Positions 42,315-51,146 of a DNA stretch of 64,000 nt are shown one piece after another. The stretch's first letter is position 1. Each line of letters opens with the position of its first letter. The notes below the pieces were generated by a model, which was not told the origin of the DNA, did no database searches, and saw only the letters and a list, made by a program, of their open reading frames with translations. This DNA is from JBKBIP01 sp046297495. GTDB lineage: Bacteria; Planctomycetota; Planctomycetia; Gemmatales; Gemmataceae. The stretch is taken from contig JBKBIP010000002.1 of assembly GCA_046297495.1 (NCBI GenBank), forward strand, positions 201,561-265,560, written 5' to 3'. A program made the translations under genes and the position numbers.

Positions 42315-43820
42315 ATGGCCGGCGTCTGGTCCCACACGCGAATGCTTGTTTTTTGCTTCGGTTGTTGTCTGTGTTGGCCGGCGTCAGCTCACGGACAAGC
42401 AGTGAACACTCCGGCCATCGACGAACTGATCGACGAAGCTCTCCAAGCCTGGGAAGTGCCCGGCGTCGCGGTGGCCATCGTCGGCGATAATCGGGTTCTC
42501 TATGTCAAAGGACGGGGAGTCAAGGATAGCCACACGCGCCAAGCCGTGACCCCCGACACGATCTTCCCGTTGGCCAGCTGCACGAAGGCATTCACCACGA
42601 CGTTATTGGCCCAACTGGTCGATGACGGCGTGCTGGACTGGGATGATCCGGTTCGCCAACACCTGCCCTGGTTCCACTTGGCCGACCCGCTCGCCGACGC
42701 CAATGTGACCATGCGTGATTTGGTCACGCACCGCACCGGCGTCGCCAGCCACGACTTTTTGTGGTATCGCGCGCCGTGGCCGCCCGCTGAAGTGGTCCGC
42801 AAGATGGCTTGGCTGCGACCCAGCAAATCGTTTCGTTCCACCTTCATCTATCAGAGCACCATGTTCACTGCCGCTGGTTTGGCGCTCGGCGCGACCACCA
42901 AGAGCAGCTGGCAAGCCCAAGTCCAGCAACGTTTGCTGACGCCGTTGGCCATGAAACGCACCTACTTGACCACGCCCGAAGCGTTGCGGGCCGGTGATCA
43001 TGCCACGCCTCATCGCCGGGACGCGGATGGACAAGTTCAAGCCATTCCCTGGTACGTCATCGAGCACCCGGAGCCGGCCGGCTCATTACACAGCTGCGCG
43101 CGGGACATGACCAAGTGGCTTCAGCTGCAACTCGGTAACGGCCGTTTGGGAGATAAACGTCTCGTCTCCGCTGTCCAGCTGGCCGAGACGCGGACGCCGC
43201 AAATCCCCCTTCGGCTCACCGGCGTTCACCGCGCGTTCAACCCCGATACCTTGCAAATGAGCTACGGCATGGGGTGGATCATCCAGGACTATCGCGGCCA
43301 GCTGATGGTGAGTCACGCCGGCGCCATCGATGGCTTTCGCGCGCACGTCACCCTATTGCCCCAAGCGAATCTCGGTATCGTGCTGCTGAGCAACTTGCAC
43401 CAAAGCCAGATGAACTTGGCGCTAAGCAACACGCTGGTAGATCACTTGCTGGGTTTGCCGTACAAGGATTGGCATACGTCCTTCCGAGCCGTCGAACGCA
43501 CTGTGCAAGCCGAGGCCGACAAAAGGAAGCAAACACTTGTCCAAGCACGCCGCCCCGATTTGAAACCGGCGCTGCCTCTCTCGGCGTATGTTGGCAGTTA
43601 TGTCGAACCCGCCTATGGACATGGGAAAGTCACGCTGGAGAATGACCGGCTGGTTTGGCAATGGTCATCGTTTCGCTGCCCGCTAGACCATCATCGACAG
43701 GATGCGTTTTTCTTGTCGGAAGAACATCTCGGCGATCACTTGATTTCCTTTCAGATCGAGGATGGCGCCGTGAAAAGTTTGACGTTCCTGGATATGACAT
43801 TTAAGAGACCATCTCCGTGA
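42315..43820 (+). CDS. Secreted serine hydrolase, class C beta-lactamase-like
   Basis: The 501-residue protein has a signal peptide (MLVFCFGCCLCWPASAHG). The beta-lactamase/PBP4* fold shows the Ser-x-x-Lys motif in PLASCTKAFTTT and HAGAIDGFRAHV as the late triad region. The middle motif, usually Tyr-x-Asn, reads YQS in TFIYQSTMFTAAG, so the Asn is Ser. A C-terminal domain like DUF3471 (LSAYVGSYVEPAYGHGKVTL) follows. Such enzymes are usually peptidases or esterases rather than true beta-lactamases. The start at 42315 follows GGAGGAAG; an in-frame ATG at 42279 is upstream of that site. Confidence 0.85.
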   Translation: MAGVWSHTRMLVFCFGCCLCWPASAHGQAVNTPAIDELIDEALQAWEVPGVAVAIVGDNRVLYVKGRGVKDSHTRQAVTPDTIFPLASCTKAFTTTLLAQLVDDGVLDWDDPVRQHLPWFHLADPLADANVTMRDLVTHRTGVASHDFLWYRAPWPPAEVVRKMAWLRPSKSFRSTFIYQSTMFTAAGLALGATTKSSWQAQVQQRLLTPLAMKRTYLTTPEALRAGDHATPHRRDADGQVQAIPWYVIEHPEPAGSLHSCARDMTKWLQLQLGNGRLGDKRLVSAVQLAETRTPQIPLRLTGVHRAFNPDTLQMSYGMGWIIQDYRGQLMVSHAGAIDGFRAHVTLLPQANLGIVLLSNLHQSQMNLALSNTLVDHLLGLPYKDWHTSFRAVERTVQAEADKRKQTLVQARRPDLKPALPLSAYVGSYVEPAYGHGKVTLENDRLVWQWSSFRCPLDHHRQDAFFLSEEHLGDHLISFQIEDGAVKSLTFLDMTFKRPSP

Positions 43821-43822
43821 TC

Positions 43823-43857
43823 GATTCATCGTTTCGCGTGCGAAACGATGACGCATC
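43823..43857. repeat. Dispersed intergenic hairpin, compact copy 9
   Basis: The left arm is gattcatcgtttcgcg (43823-43838) and the right arm gcgaaacgatg, ending acgcatc. The loop is almost absent, so the arms lie back to back. It fills the gap between two convergent genes and overlaps the end signals of both. Confidence 0.7.
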
Positions 43858-43863
43858 AGAAAC

Positions 43864-44592
43864 TCACGACACCAACCGAAAGAAAATCGCCTCTAAATCC
43901 TCTTCCTGATATTTCTCGCGTAGCTCCAAGAGCGTGCCGCAAGCCAAAATCCGGCCGTGGTGCAGGATAGCGATACGGTCGCACAGTTTCTCGGCCTCGC
44001 GCATGATGTGCGTCGAGAACACGATGCTCTTGCCATGTCCTTTCAAACGGACAATGCTTTCCAACACAGTGCGCGCGACCAAGACATCTAGCCCGGCGGT
44101 CGGCTCGTCGAAGATCAATACCGGTGGATCGTGGATGATGGCGCGGGCTATGGACACCTTCTGTTTCATGCCGGTGCTCATGCGGGCAGCGGGCACGTCG
44201 CGGAAGTCATTCATTTGCAACAGCTCAAACACGTCCTCCAAGCGAGATCGTAGCGCCGCGCGGCTCAGGCCATTGAGCTGGCCAAAGAACGTAACGATTT
44301 CCCAGGCCGTCATGCGTTCATATAGGCCGGTGGTGGCGGATAAAAAGCCGATCCGTCCACGCACCGCGTCGGCGTCCCGGATGACATCGTGGCCAGCCAC
44401 GGTCACGATTCCCGCCGTCGGCTTCAGCACCGTGCAGAGGATGCGCAGTGTCGTCGTCTTGCCAGCGCCATTGGAACCGAGCAGCCCGAACACCTCGCCC
44501 GGCGGCACGCTGAAGCCGACGTGATCAACCGCCATCACATCGCCGCGACTGCCATCGGGAAAGGTTTTCACGAGATTTTCAACATGAATCAT
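43864..44592 (-). CDS. ABC transporter ATP-binding protein, NatA-like
   Basis: The 242-residue ATPase has Walker A GLLGSNGAGKTTTLRIL, signature MSTGMKQKVSIARA, Walker B PPVLIFDEPTAGLD and the switch His in VFSTHIMREAEKL. The sequence is closest to the NatA/CcmA type that pairs with a NatB-like permease for sodium or drug export. No permease gene is adjacent in the window, since both flanking genes are on the other strand. The start at 44592 gives the usual length; an in-frame upstream start at 44637 lacks support. Confidence 0.88.
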   Translation of the reverse strand: MIHVENLVKTFPDGSRGDVMAVDHVGFSVPPGEVFGLLGSNGAGKTTTLRILCTVLKPTAGIVTVAGHDVIRDADAVRGRIGFLSATTGLYERMTAWEIVTFFGQLNGLSRAALRSRLEDVFELLQMNDFRDVPAARMSTGMKQKVSIARAIIHDPPVLIFDEPTAGLDVLVARTVLESIVRLKGHGKSIVFSTHIMREAEKLCDRIAILHHGRILACGTLLELREKYQEEDLEAIFFRLVS

Positions 44593-44985
44593 GAGGTAAC
44601 ACAGAATCAAAGATTGATGGAAACGGGAGCGGATCAATGCCGTCTGTACAGCGCCAACGCGGTTTGGCGAGGAAGGTGGATCACTGGCATCGCGTCCGCT
44701 TCATTCTAAGGAAGACCGATGATTCTAGCCAGCCCTGCTTCTTTTTCCGCGCGAGTCGCCTCTCCCTGTCCCTTGTTTCCTATTATGTCTATTGGCCGAC
44801 TATGTTGCTTCCTACTCCCGCAAAAGCGCCCAGGTCGTCTCATCCCGACTTTTCGGGATTTTTTCTTTCTTGAGGGATGTCTTAGCAAAGTTCACAACGC
44901 GGATAACCGATCAAATCAACAAGCCCCGCGCCACAGGTAAATTGGCGGGTGGGCGAAAATTGGTCCACTGCAGGAGGTCTCACCC
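44593..44985. other. Intergenic region with orphan terminator before the TolC-type gene
   Basis: These 393 bases lie between the divergent ABC ATPase and TolC-type genes. A plus-strand terminator sits in the middle with no plus-strand gene before it. No convincing reading frame was found. AGGAGG lies just before the TolC-type start. Confidence 0.5.
44842..44866 (+). terminator. Orphan intrinsic terminator upstream of the TolC-type gene
   Basis: A seven-pair stem (atcccga / tcgggat) with a cttt loop is followed by tttttctttct. No plus-strand gene ends here, so it could end a small RNA or attenuate a leader transcript. Confidence 0.75.
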
Positions 44986-46524
44986 ATGCAACTCTCTCCA
45001 CTTCGCCAGCGCTGGCGCGGATCGGGCTTTCGGGTCATGGCGCTCCGTCTGGGTTTGGCGATCCTGCCGACTTGGGGCGGGAGCGGAGCGTTGCTTCAGG
45101 CTCAAGGCGTGTTGCCACCAGTAGTCATGGCGCCGTCCCGCGCGGGGCCGGAAGCGCACTATCCGCCGATCGTGGAACATTCACCCGCCGCGCAACAGGT
45201 ACGTCTCGTGCCGATCTCGCTGGACACCGTGTTGCGCTTGGCCGAGGAGAGCAACCCCGACATCGCCCTGGCCCGCGAGCAGTTGCGCGAGGCGTGCCTG
45301 GAGCGGGAAGTGGCGGCCAAACGCTGGCTTCCCGATTTATACCTCGGCACCGCTTTCTACCGCCATGAAGGGGGTATCCAGGACTTTCGCGGCCCCCTGA
45401 TTCATTCCAGCACCGGCGCGTTGTTCAACGGCCTGGAGCTGAACGGGCGCTTTGACATCCGCGATATTGCCTTTCACCAAGTCAACGCCGAACGCAAGAC
45501 TTGGCAACAAAAGGGAGAGTTGGCCAAGATCACCAACGAAAGGCTGCTCGACGCGGCGGAAACCTACATCGACTTGCTGGCCGCCCGCACCGGAGAGCAA
45601 GTCGCCCTGGACCTGATGCATGACACGGAAAAATTGCTGGAGCGCACGCGCAAGCTGGCCGCCACCGAGCCGGCGGTGCAAGTGCAAGTCCATGCCGTGC
45701 AATCGCTGCTCTACGGTCAGCAGCAGCGGATCGTCTTCTTGCAGGATAGTGCTAGATCATTGTCGGCGAAACTCGTCAATTTGCTCGGCCTCGATCCGTG
45801 CATCGAGCTGGTGCCCGTCGATACCCAGTTGGTCCCGTTCGAGCTGGTGAACGTGGATGTACCGACCTGCGATTTAGTGGCACGGTCTTTGGCGCAAGGA
45901 CCAGGCGTGCGGGAAATGGAAGGCCTGCTCCATCTCGTCCATGAGAACATCGAACGCGCGCGCGGTCCGGGTCGCTTCTTGCCCATCTTCGAGGTGCGCA
46001 TGGCTCAGGGCGGTTTCGGCGCCGGGCCAGGATCGAGCATGGACTGGGACAACCGTTGGGACATGGGCTTGCAAATGCGCTGGAATCTGACGGAATTGGC
46101 GGCGTTGAAGGAACGCCGGCGCGTCACTCAGTCACGCTTGTGTCAATTGCACATGGCCCATGCGGAATTGCGACGCAAGCTGATCATCGGCGTGCAAACG
46201 GTGCAGCAATCCATTCTCAACGCGCGCCAGCAAATCGATCTGGGGGAGAAACAAATTGAACAGGCCCGCGAAGTGTACAAACTCAGCGACCAGCGCTTTC
46301 AGAATTTGTTGGAGGATAGCTCGGCCCTGGAAGTGGCCAACGCTATCCGCTACATTGGCGAGGCGCAGCTCGGCTACCTATCCGCCATCCGCGAGTACGA
46401 CAAGAACCACGTGCGCATGTTGCTGCTACTCGGTGTCAACAACTGCCCACCACTTGTCGGCCATGTGCCCGACGCGCCGCCAGCCCCGAACCAATTGCCA
46501 AATCCGCCGGGACATGGACAATAG
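44986..46524 (+). CDS. TolC-family outer-membrane efflux protein
   Basis: The 512-residue protein has an export signal (VMALRLGLAILPTWGGSGALLQAQ). The TolC repeat architecture follows: ISLDTVLRLAEESNPDIALAREQ at the first helical hairpin, long heptad-rich helices (EKTWQQ-type, KLLERTRKLAATEPAVQVQV), and the second repeat with MQMRWNLTELAALKERRRV. Such proteins form outer-membrane channels with periplasmic helical tunnels, working with efflux pumps or type I secretion. No inner-membrane partner is adjacent. AGGAGG lies 8 bases before the ATG. Confidence 0.85.
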   Translation: MQLSPLRQRWRGSGFRVMALRLGLAILPTWGGSGALLQAQGVLPPVVMAPSRAGPEAHYPPIVEHSPAAQQVRLVPISLDTVLRLAEESNPDIALAREQLREACLEREVAAKRWLPDLYLGTAFYRHEGGIQDFRGPLIHSSTGALFNGLELNGRFDIRDIAFHQVNAERKTWQQKGELAKITNERLLDAAETYIDLLAARTGEQVALDLMHDTEKLLERTRKLAATEPAVQVQVHAVQSLLYGQQQRIVFLQDSARSLSAKLVNLLGLDPCIELVPVDTQLVPFELVNVDVPTCDLVARSLAQGPGVREMEGLLHLVHENIERARGPGRFLPIFEVRMAQGGFGAGPGSSMDWDNRWDMGLQMRWNLTELAALKERRRVTQSRLCQLHMAHAELRRKLIIGVQTVQQSILNARQQIDLGEKQIEQAREVYKLSDQRFQNLLEDSSALEVANAIRYIGEAQLGYLSAIREYDKNHVRMLLLLGVNNCPPLVGHVPDAPPAPNQLPNPPGHGQ

Positions 46525-46605
46525 TTAGAAGGCGGAGAACGGTCTGGCCGCGACTCGTGGTCGGGGCGTTTCCCTGATGTCCCTCGGCAGAGCGATCCAT
46601 CAACC

Positions 46606-47181
46606 ATGCGCGTGCAATTGCGAATCGTGGCCGGCACCCTGCGGGGCCGCAAAATCACTTGTCAAGTCGGCCCAGGCGTGCGGCCGACGCCGCAGATGGT
46701 CCGCGAGGCGCTGTTCAGCATTCTGGGGAACGCGGTTCCAGGGCGGCGCTTCCTCGACATCTTCGCCGGCACGGGCATCGTGGGACTGGAAGCGTTGAGC
46801 CGGGGGGCTGCCGAAGTGGTCCTCGTCGAACGGGACTTTCGCCAAATTCATGAGATCGAAACCCACATCCGCGAACTCGGCGTGCGCGACCAAGTGCATC
46901 TGTGCCGGGCCGACGCCTATCGCTGGGCCGAACGCTGGACCGCGCCGGATGAACCAGTGACCATTTTCATCAGCCCGCCATTCGTTGATTTTCAACACAA
47001 ACTGCAAGAATTGCTACTGCTAATCGCCGATTTGCAACACAAGGCCGCGCCTGCTTCGGTGATCGTGCTGCAATCCGAGGAAAAATTCGACAGTGGCAAA
47101 CTCCCTCGCCCTGGAACTTGGGACGAACGCCATTACGGCCGCAATGAATTGCTGATTTGGGTGAAGGAGGGATTGGAATGA
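46606..47181 (+). CDS. rsmD: 16S rRNA (guanine966-N2)-methyltransferase RsmD
   Basis: The 191-residue AdoMet-dependent methyltransferase starts with VQLRIVAGTLRGRKI and VRPTPQMVREALFSILG, both typical of RsmD. The AdoMet loop is FLDIFAGTGIVGLEALSRG. The catalytic (D/N)PP(Y/F) motif here is SPPF (FISPPFVDF), a variant at the first position. It methylates a guanine in small-subunit rRNA. It lies 81 bases downstream of the TolC-type gene on the same strand and may share its transcript. Confidence 0.88.
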   Translation: MRVQLRIVAGTLRGRKITCQVGPGVRPTPQMVREALFSILGNAVPGRRFLDIFAGTGIVGLEALSRGAAEVVLVERDFRQIHEIETHIRELGVRDQVHLCRADAYRWAERWTAPDEPVTIFISPPFVDFQHKLQELLLLIADLQHKAAPASVIVLQSEEKFDSGKLPRPGTWDERHYGRNELLIWVKEGLE

Positions 47182-47238
47182 GTGGGTGAACCTTGCTTTT
47201 ACTGATGGAGCGGATGTTCCGTGGACGAATCCAACCGG

Positions 47239-48186
47239 CTAACGAGTGCCGGTGTTGGTTGCCGGAGTAATATCCCAGCGCTGCCAACCGGAGCCTTCAT
47301 GACCGAAGTGAAAGGTATGGGGATGCAGCAGCTCCGCCAGGATTTCCAGCGATTCCACCAGGCGCGGTCCGGGCCGGTTGAAATACTGATTACCGTCCGT
47401 CAAATAGATGCGCCCGGCTTGCACGGCTCGCAATGAAGACCATTCGGGATGCCGGGTGAGCAAAGGCATTTCCCGTCGGCACCGGTCGATGTCCCAGCCG
47501 CACGGCAGCAGTATGAGAATGTCGGGATTCTGAGCAACGACAGCGGACCATTGCAGCCAGGGCGCATGACGGCCGGCCGTGCCAAAGAGATTCACTCCGC
47601 CCGCCAGTTCCACCAACTCCGGCATCCAGTTGCCAGCGGCCATCAACGGTTCCAGCCACTCGATGCAAGCTACCGTGGGGCGCTCCGCCAACGATCGCAC
47701 TGGTTCCGCGATGTTGGCGATACGATGTTGCAGCTGATGGATGAGTTCCTCTCCTCGTTGGCTTGCTCCCAGCGAGACGGCAACTTGGCGGATGCTTTGC
47801 CAGACATCGGCGAGAGCGTCGGGATGCAAAGAGACCAAACGCGGCCTACCATCCACCCACTGACACACGGCTTGCTCCACATCCTTCAAACTGACGGCGC
47901 AGACCTCGCAATGCGACTGGGTCACGATCACATCGGGCTGGAGTTGCCGCAGCATCTCGGCCTGGACGCGATAGACGGATAGTCCTTCTTGCAGGATCGC
48001 CTTGACCCGCTGATCGATCTCGTAACTGGACCCTGCGACGGGGAACTTGGGTTCGGTACACACCGGCAAGCGCCGCACCGACGGTGGATAGTCGCATTCA
48101 TGCGACCGACCCACGAGCTGATCCTCGAACCCTAGGGCGCAAACGATCTCGGTGGCACTGGCAATCAGAGAAACGATGCGCGGCAT
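47239..48186 (-). CDS. BtuF-like cobalamin-binding protein without signal peptide
   Basis: The 315-residue protein has the periplasmic-binding class III fold: RIVSLIASATEIVCALG at the start, GRSHECDYPP, the conserved QSHCEVCAVSLKDVE and PGPRLVESLEIL near the end. Such proteins are called cobalamin-binding or BtuF-like and usually serve ABC importers. There is no signal peptide, so it is predicted cytoplasmic, as in many such homologues; its role then is uncertain (a corrinoid- or metal-handling protein, inferred). No permease is nearby. It follows a broken small gene on the same strand. Confidence 0.8.
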   Translation of the reverse strand: MPRIVSLIASATEIVCALGFEDQLVGRSHECDYPPSVRRLPVCTEPKFPVAGSSYEIDQRVKAILQEGLSVYRVQAEMLRQLQPDVIVTQSHCEVCAVSLKDVEQAVCQWVDGRPRLVSLHPDALADVWQSIRQVAVSLGASQRGEELIHQLQHRIANIAEPVRSLAERPTVACIEWLEPLMAAGNWMPELVELAGGVNLFGTAGRHAPWLQWSAVVAQNPDILILLPCGWDIDRCRREMPLLTRHPEWSSLRAVQAGRIYLTDGNQYFNRPGPRLVESLEILAELLHPHTFHFGHEGSGWQRWDITPATNTGTR

Positions 48187-48257
48187 GGTGGATTGGTTTC
48201 CGTTAAACGAAGGGGATTATCGGGTGCCATTGTATTTTCCCGCGACGTTTCCGTCAT

Positions 48258-48449
48258 TTACCTTGTCCGGCGGCTCAATGCGGCGGGACGTGTTCCGACG
48301 CCGTAAATGCGCCGTCCCCCGATGCCAAGACCGACCCGGTCCTCGGTAATAACGCCGGTGGCAACCGTGGTTCCGAAATCTCATTGTACCCGCTCTCTAA
48401 TACGAAATCGGGGCGGGGTCTTCGTCGCTCTTTTTTCCGCCTTGGCCAT
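48258..48449 (-). pseudogene. Small conserved-looking protein interrupted by an in-frame TGA
   Basis: After an excellent AAGGAG and 7 bases of spacing, an ATG at 48449 opens 22 codons ending PPRFRIRERVQ, then TGA. The same frame continues with DFGTTVATGVITEDRVGLGI and GGRRIYGVG before TAA at 48258. This continuous frame resembles small planctomycete proteins with a basic start and a 'RVRF-FG...V...EDRG.IGVGGRRLY' core (recalled, not searched). The TGA therefore looks like a recent nonsense mutation; true recoding is possible but unsupported. The stretch before the final stop also differs from what I recall, so the end may be frameshifted. Confidence 0.55.
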
Positions 48450-48666
48450 ATGTTGTCTCCTTTCTACCAGGGAAATGTTCCGAGCAGGTGATGTAAATGG
48501 GATCGTAAGACCTGATCCATTGAACGAGCCAACCCCTCGCCAGGCACGGACGCACTCAACGCTGTCAACCATTCTTGGAAGGCGATGGAGGACATGGCAG
48601 GAGTTCCGTGACCACAATCATGCTCGTCCCGAGAACTTTCTCAGGAAATGAGAAAAGAAAAGTGAC

Positions 48667-48696
48667 ATATCCATGTGTTTGTCGGCACATGGACAT
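48667..48696 (-). terminator. Probable terminator of the rho gene
   Basis: An eight-pair stem (tccatgtg / cacatgga) extends by further pairs and, on the minus strand, is followed by a T-rich stretch. It lies about 30 bases after the rho stop. Confidence 0.6.
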
Positions 48697-48724
48697 GCCA
48701 CTCTGCTGGTCACGCTACGAAAGC

Positions 48725-50218
48725 TCACGCCAGGTTCATGCTCATCAAGAACTCGGCGTTGCTCTTGCTGCGGGCCATGCGGTTGGTGAGCAGCTCCATG
48801 GCCTCGACCGGGTTCATGTCGCTGAGCACTTTACGCAGGATGTAGATGCGGCGCAGCTCTTCGGCGTCGAGGAGCAGCTCCTCCTTGCGGGTGCCGGAGC
48901 GGTTGACATCGATGGCCGGCCAGACGCGCTTATCGACCAGGCGGCGGTCGAGGTGCAGCTCCATGTTGCCGGTCCCTTTGAATTCCTCGAAGATCACCTC
49001 ATCCATGCGGCTGCCGGTGTCGATGAGGGCGGTGGCCAGGATGGTCAGGCTGCCCCCTTCCTCGATGTTGCGGGCCGCTCCGAAGAAGCGCTTCGGTTTG
49101 TGCAAGGCGTTGGCATCGACGCCGCCGGACAGGATTTTGCCGGAGTGCGGCACTTCCGTGTTGTAGGCGCGGGCCAAGCGCGTGATCGAGTCGAGCAGGA
49201 TCACCACATCGGTGCCATATTCGACCAGCCGTTTGGCCTTTTCGATGACCATTTCACTGACTTGCACATGCCGGCTGGCCGGTTCGTCGAAGGTCGAGCT
49301 GACCACCTCGGCGTTCGGCCCCTTGACCGTGCGCTCCATCTCCGTCACTTCTTCCGGGCGCTCGTCGATCAGCAAGACGATGACATAGCACTCCGGATGG
49401 TTGCGGAGCACGCTGTTGGCGAGCTTCTGCAACAGGACGGTCTTGCCGGTGCGTGGCGGGGCCACGATCAGGCCACGCTGCCCTTTGCCGATAGGCGTCA
49501 CCAGGTCCATGACCCGCATGTTGATCTCGCTGGGGTCGGTTTCCAGCATCAGCCGTTTGTTGGGATGTAACGGGGTCAGGTCATCGAAGACAACCTTTTG
49601 CGTCAGGATGTCGGGATCCTGATAATTGATTGCCTCGACACGCAGCAAGGCGAAGTAGCGTTCGTTTTCCTTGGGCGGACGAATCTGCCCGGCCACGACA
49701 GCCCCCGTTCGCAGCCCGAAGCGGCGAATCTGGCTGGGGGAAATATAGATGTCATCGGGGCACGGCAGGTAGTTGTAATCGGGACTGCGCAGAAAGCCAA
49801 AGCCGTCGGGCAACACTTCGAGGGTGCCTTCGCCGAACATCAGCCCATTTTGCTTGACCCGTTCCTTCAAGATTTTGAAGATCAAGTCCTGCTTCTTCAG
49901 GCCGGTGTAATCGACCAGCCCCTCTTCCTTGGCGATGCGCAACAGCTGCGGCATGGTCATCTGTTGTAGCTCGCTGATGTGGGTGCCGCCCCGTTTGATT
50001 TCCTCATAACGGTTGTTGACTTCCTCGTCGAACCCGTTGTATTCCTCGTCGGCGTACCCACCCCGGACAGGTTCCAGCGTTTGCGCGGTGGCGACCGCTT
50101 CCTTGGTGAACGTCGTGGCTGCGTCGGAGCTGTCGTCCAGGCGCGGGGCTTGCGGCTCGGGTTTGGGCCGGCGGGTCCGGGTGATGCTGGATTCGCGACG
50201 ACTTCTAGCTTCGGTCAT
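48725..50218 (-). CDS. rho: Transcription termination factor Rho
   Basis: The 497-residue helicase terminates RNA synthesis and is an RNA-dependent ATPase hexamer. An N-terminal acidic/basic extension of about 100 residues precedes the RNA-binding domain (QMTMPQLLRIAKEEGLVDYT, GFGFLRSPDYNYLPCPDDIY). The ATPase part has Walker A APPRTGKTVLL, Walker B VVILLDSITRLARAYN, the Q-loop/R-loop region and a final SKSNAEFLMSMNL. The start at 50218 has AAGGAG 11 bases upstream. It is the last gene of polA-coaE-rho, with a 231-base leader. Confidence 0.95.
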   Translation of the reverse strand: MTEARSRRESSITRTRRPKPEPQAPRLDDSSDAATTFTKEAVATAQTLEPVRGGYADEEYNGFDEEVNNRYEEIKRGGTHISELQQMTMPQLLRIAKEEGLVDYTGLKKQDLIFKILKERVKQNGLMFGEGTLEVLPDGFGFLRSPDYNYLPCPDDIYISPSQIRRFGLRTGAVVAGQIRPPKENERYFALLRVEAINYQDPDILTQKVVFDDLTPLHPNKRLMLETDPSEINMRVMDLVTPIGKGQRGLIVAPPRTGKTVLLQKLANSVLRNHPECYVIVLLIDERPEEVTEMERTVKGPNAEVVSSTFDEPASRHVQVSEMVIEKAKRLVEYGTDVVILLDSITRLARAYNTEVPHSGKILSGGVDANALHKPKRFFGAARNIEEGGSLTILATALIDTGSRMDEVIFEEFKGTGNMELHLDRRLVDKRVWPAIDVNRSGTRKEELLLDAEELRRIYILRKVLSDMNPVEAMELLTNRMARSKSNAEFLMSMNLA

Positions 50219-50322
50219 GATTGGCAATTCTCCTTCATTGAGCTGACGCGGGAAGCAGAGGATGTGATTGCAACCGCTGCCAGACCAGCTCGCGCCGGTC
50301 CGTGTCGTGAATCTTCCCCTGG

Positions 50323-50337
50323 TCACGCTGGGGACAT
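50323..50337 (-). CDS. Possible four-codon leader peptide upstream of rho
   Basis: AGGAG stands 8 bases before an ATG that opens only Met-Ser-Pro-Ala and then TGA, in the rho leader. Rho genes in other bacteria have regulated leaders, so an upstream mini-frame may tune rho expression. This is weak, because a four-codon frame can arise by chance. Confidence 0.25.
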   Translation of the reverse strand: MSPA

Positions 50338-50449
50338 CGGAATGTCTCCTGAACGATGCAGCGCGTGACAACGTCAGCGGTAGGGATTAAAGGACAACAG
50401 TTACAAGAAACAGAAAGTACACACGTATAAAGAAAACTCGATTAGGCGG

Positions 50450-51073
50450 TTACGTTTCACGGGGCGCGGCCAGCAGCTGCCACTGCCGCAGCAGTCGTTC
50501 CACCTGGGCCGCGAGGGCATCGATGGAGCCAGCATTGTCGATGGCGCCATGTGCTCGGCGTGCTTTCTCAGTTAAGGGCAACTGGGCTTGTTCACGCACT
50601 TCCACCTCCTTCGCGTTCCAACCTCGTTGCTCCGCCAAACGCCGCCAGCGCTCGGCTCGTGGAGCATGGACATAGACAAGTCGGTCACACAACTGATCCC
50701 AACCTGCCTCCAACATGATGGCGGCGTCCAGGACGATCAGGCGAACGTCCGGGTTCGCCTCGGCGACCGCCTTTTCCTCTTGGAAACGGCGCTCGATATG
50801 GGGAAACACCATGCTTTCCAGCGCCCGGCGTTGCTCCGGGTCGTCAAATACAATGGCGGCCAAGCGGGAACGCTGAACCTCTCCCTTGTCATCAAGCAAT
50901 TGCGTTCCCCAGCGAGCGATCACTTGCTGTTTGATCTCCGGCTGCTTCAAGGCTTCGTGGCCGAGCTGGTCGCCGGAGATAATTTTGGCTCCGAAGCGTT
51001 TGAAGGCGGCGGCCACCGCGCTTTTGCCGCTCCCCATGCCGCCGATCAAGCCGATAATGGGTTTATTCGACAT
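50450..51073 (-). CDS. coaE: Dephospho-CoA kinase
   Basis: The 207-residue P-loop kinase performs the last step of coenzyme A synthesis, phosphorylating the 3'-OH of dephospho-CoA. Visible are Walker A IGLIGGMGSGKSAVAAAF, the conserved ISGDQLGHEAL with its Asp, and a lid segment (ERRFQEEK). The start at 51073 (MSNKPI) matches family length; longer in-frame starts overlap polA. It sits 73 bases after polA and about 230 bases before rho, all on the minus strand. Confidence 0.93.
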   Translation of the reverse strand: MSNKPIIGLIGGMGSGKSAVAAAFKRFGAKIISGDQLGHEALKQPEIKQQVIARWGTQLLDDKGEVQRSRLAAIVFDDPEQRRALESMVFPHIERRFQEEKAVAEANPDVRLIVLDAAIMLEAGWDQLCDRLVYVHAPRAERWRRLAEQRGWNAKEVEVREQAQLPLTEKARRAHGAIDNAGSIDALAAQVERLLRQWQLLAAPRET

Positions 51074-51146
51074 CGATGGTTGCTCGCCTGCGGCTTGCAC
51101 GCTAAACGGATGTGCGTCGGTGCCGACAATCGCTCGCAGCCGCCTG

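Noticed and set aside
48258..48449. TGA read as selenocysteine
   Set aside because: No SECIS-like hairpin was evident right after the TGA, and the remembered family has no Cys or Sec there; nonsense mutation is simpler.
48575..49570. Long plus-strand open frame of 331 codons
   Set aside because: It lies opposite rho in the same region; its residues follow the mirror of rho codons and show no domain, and rho is unambiguous.
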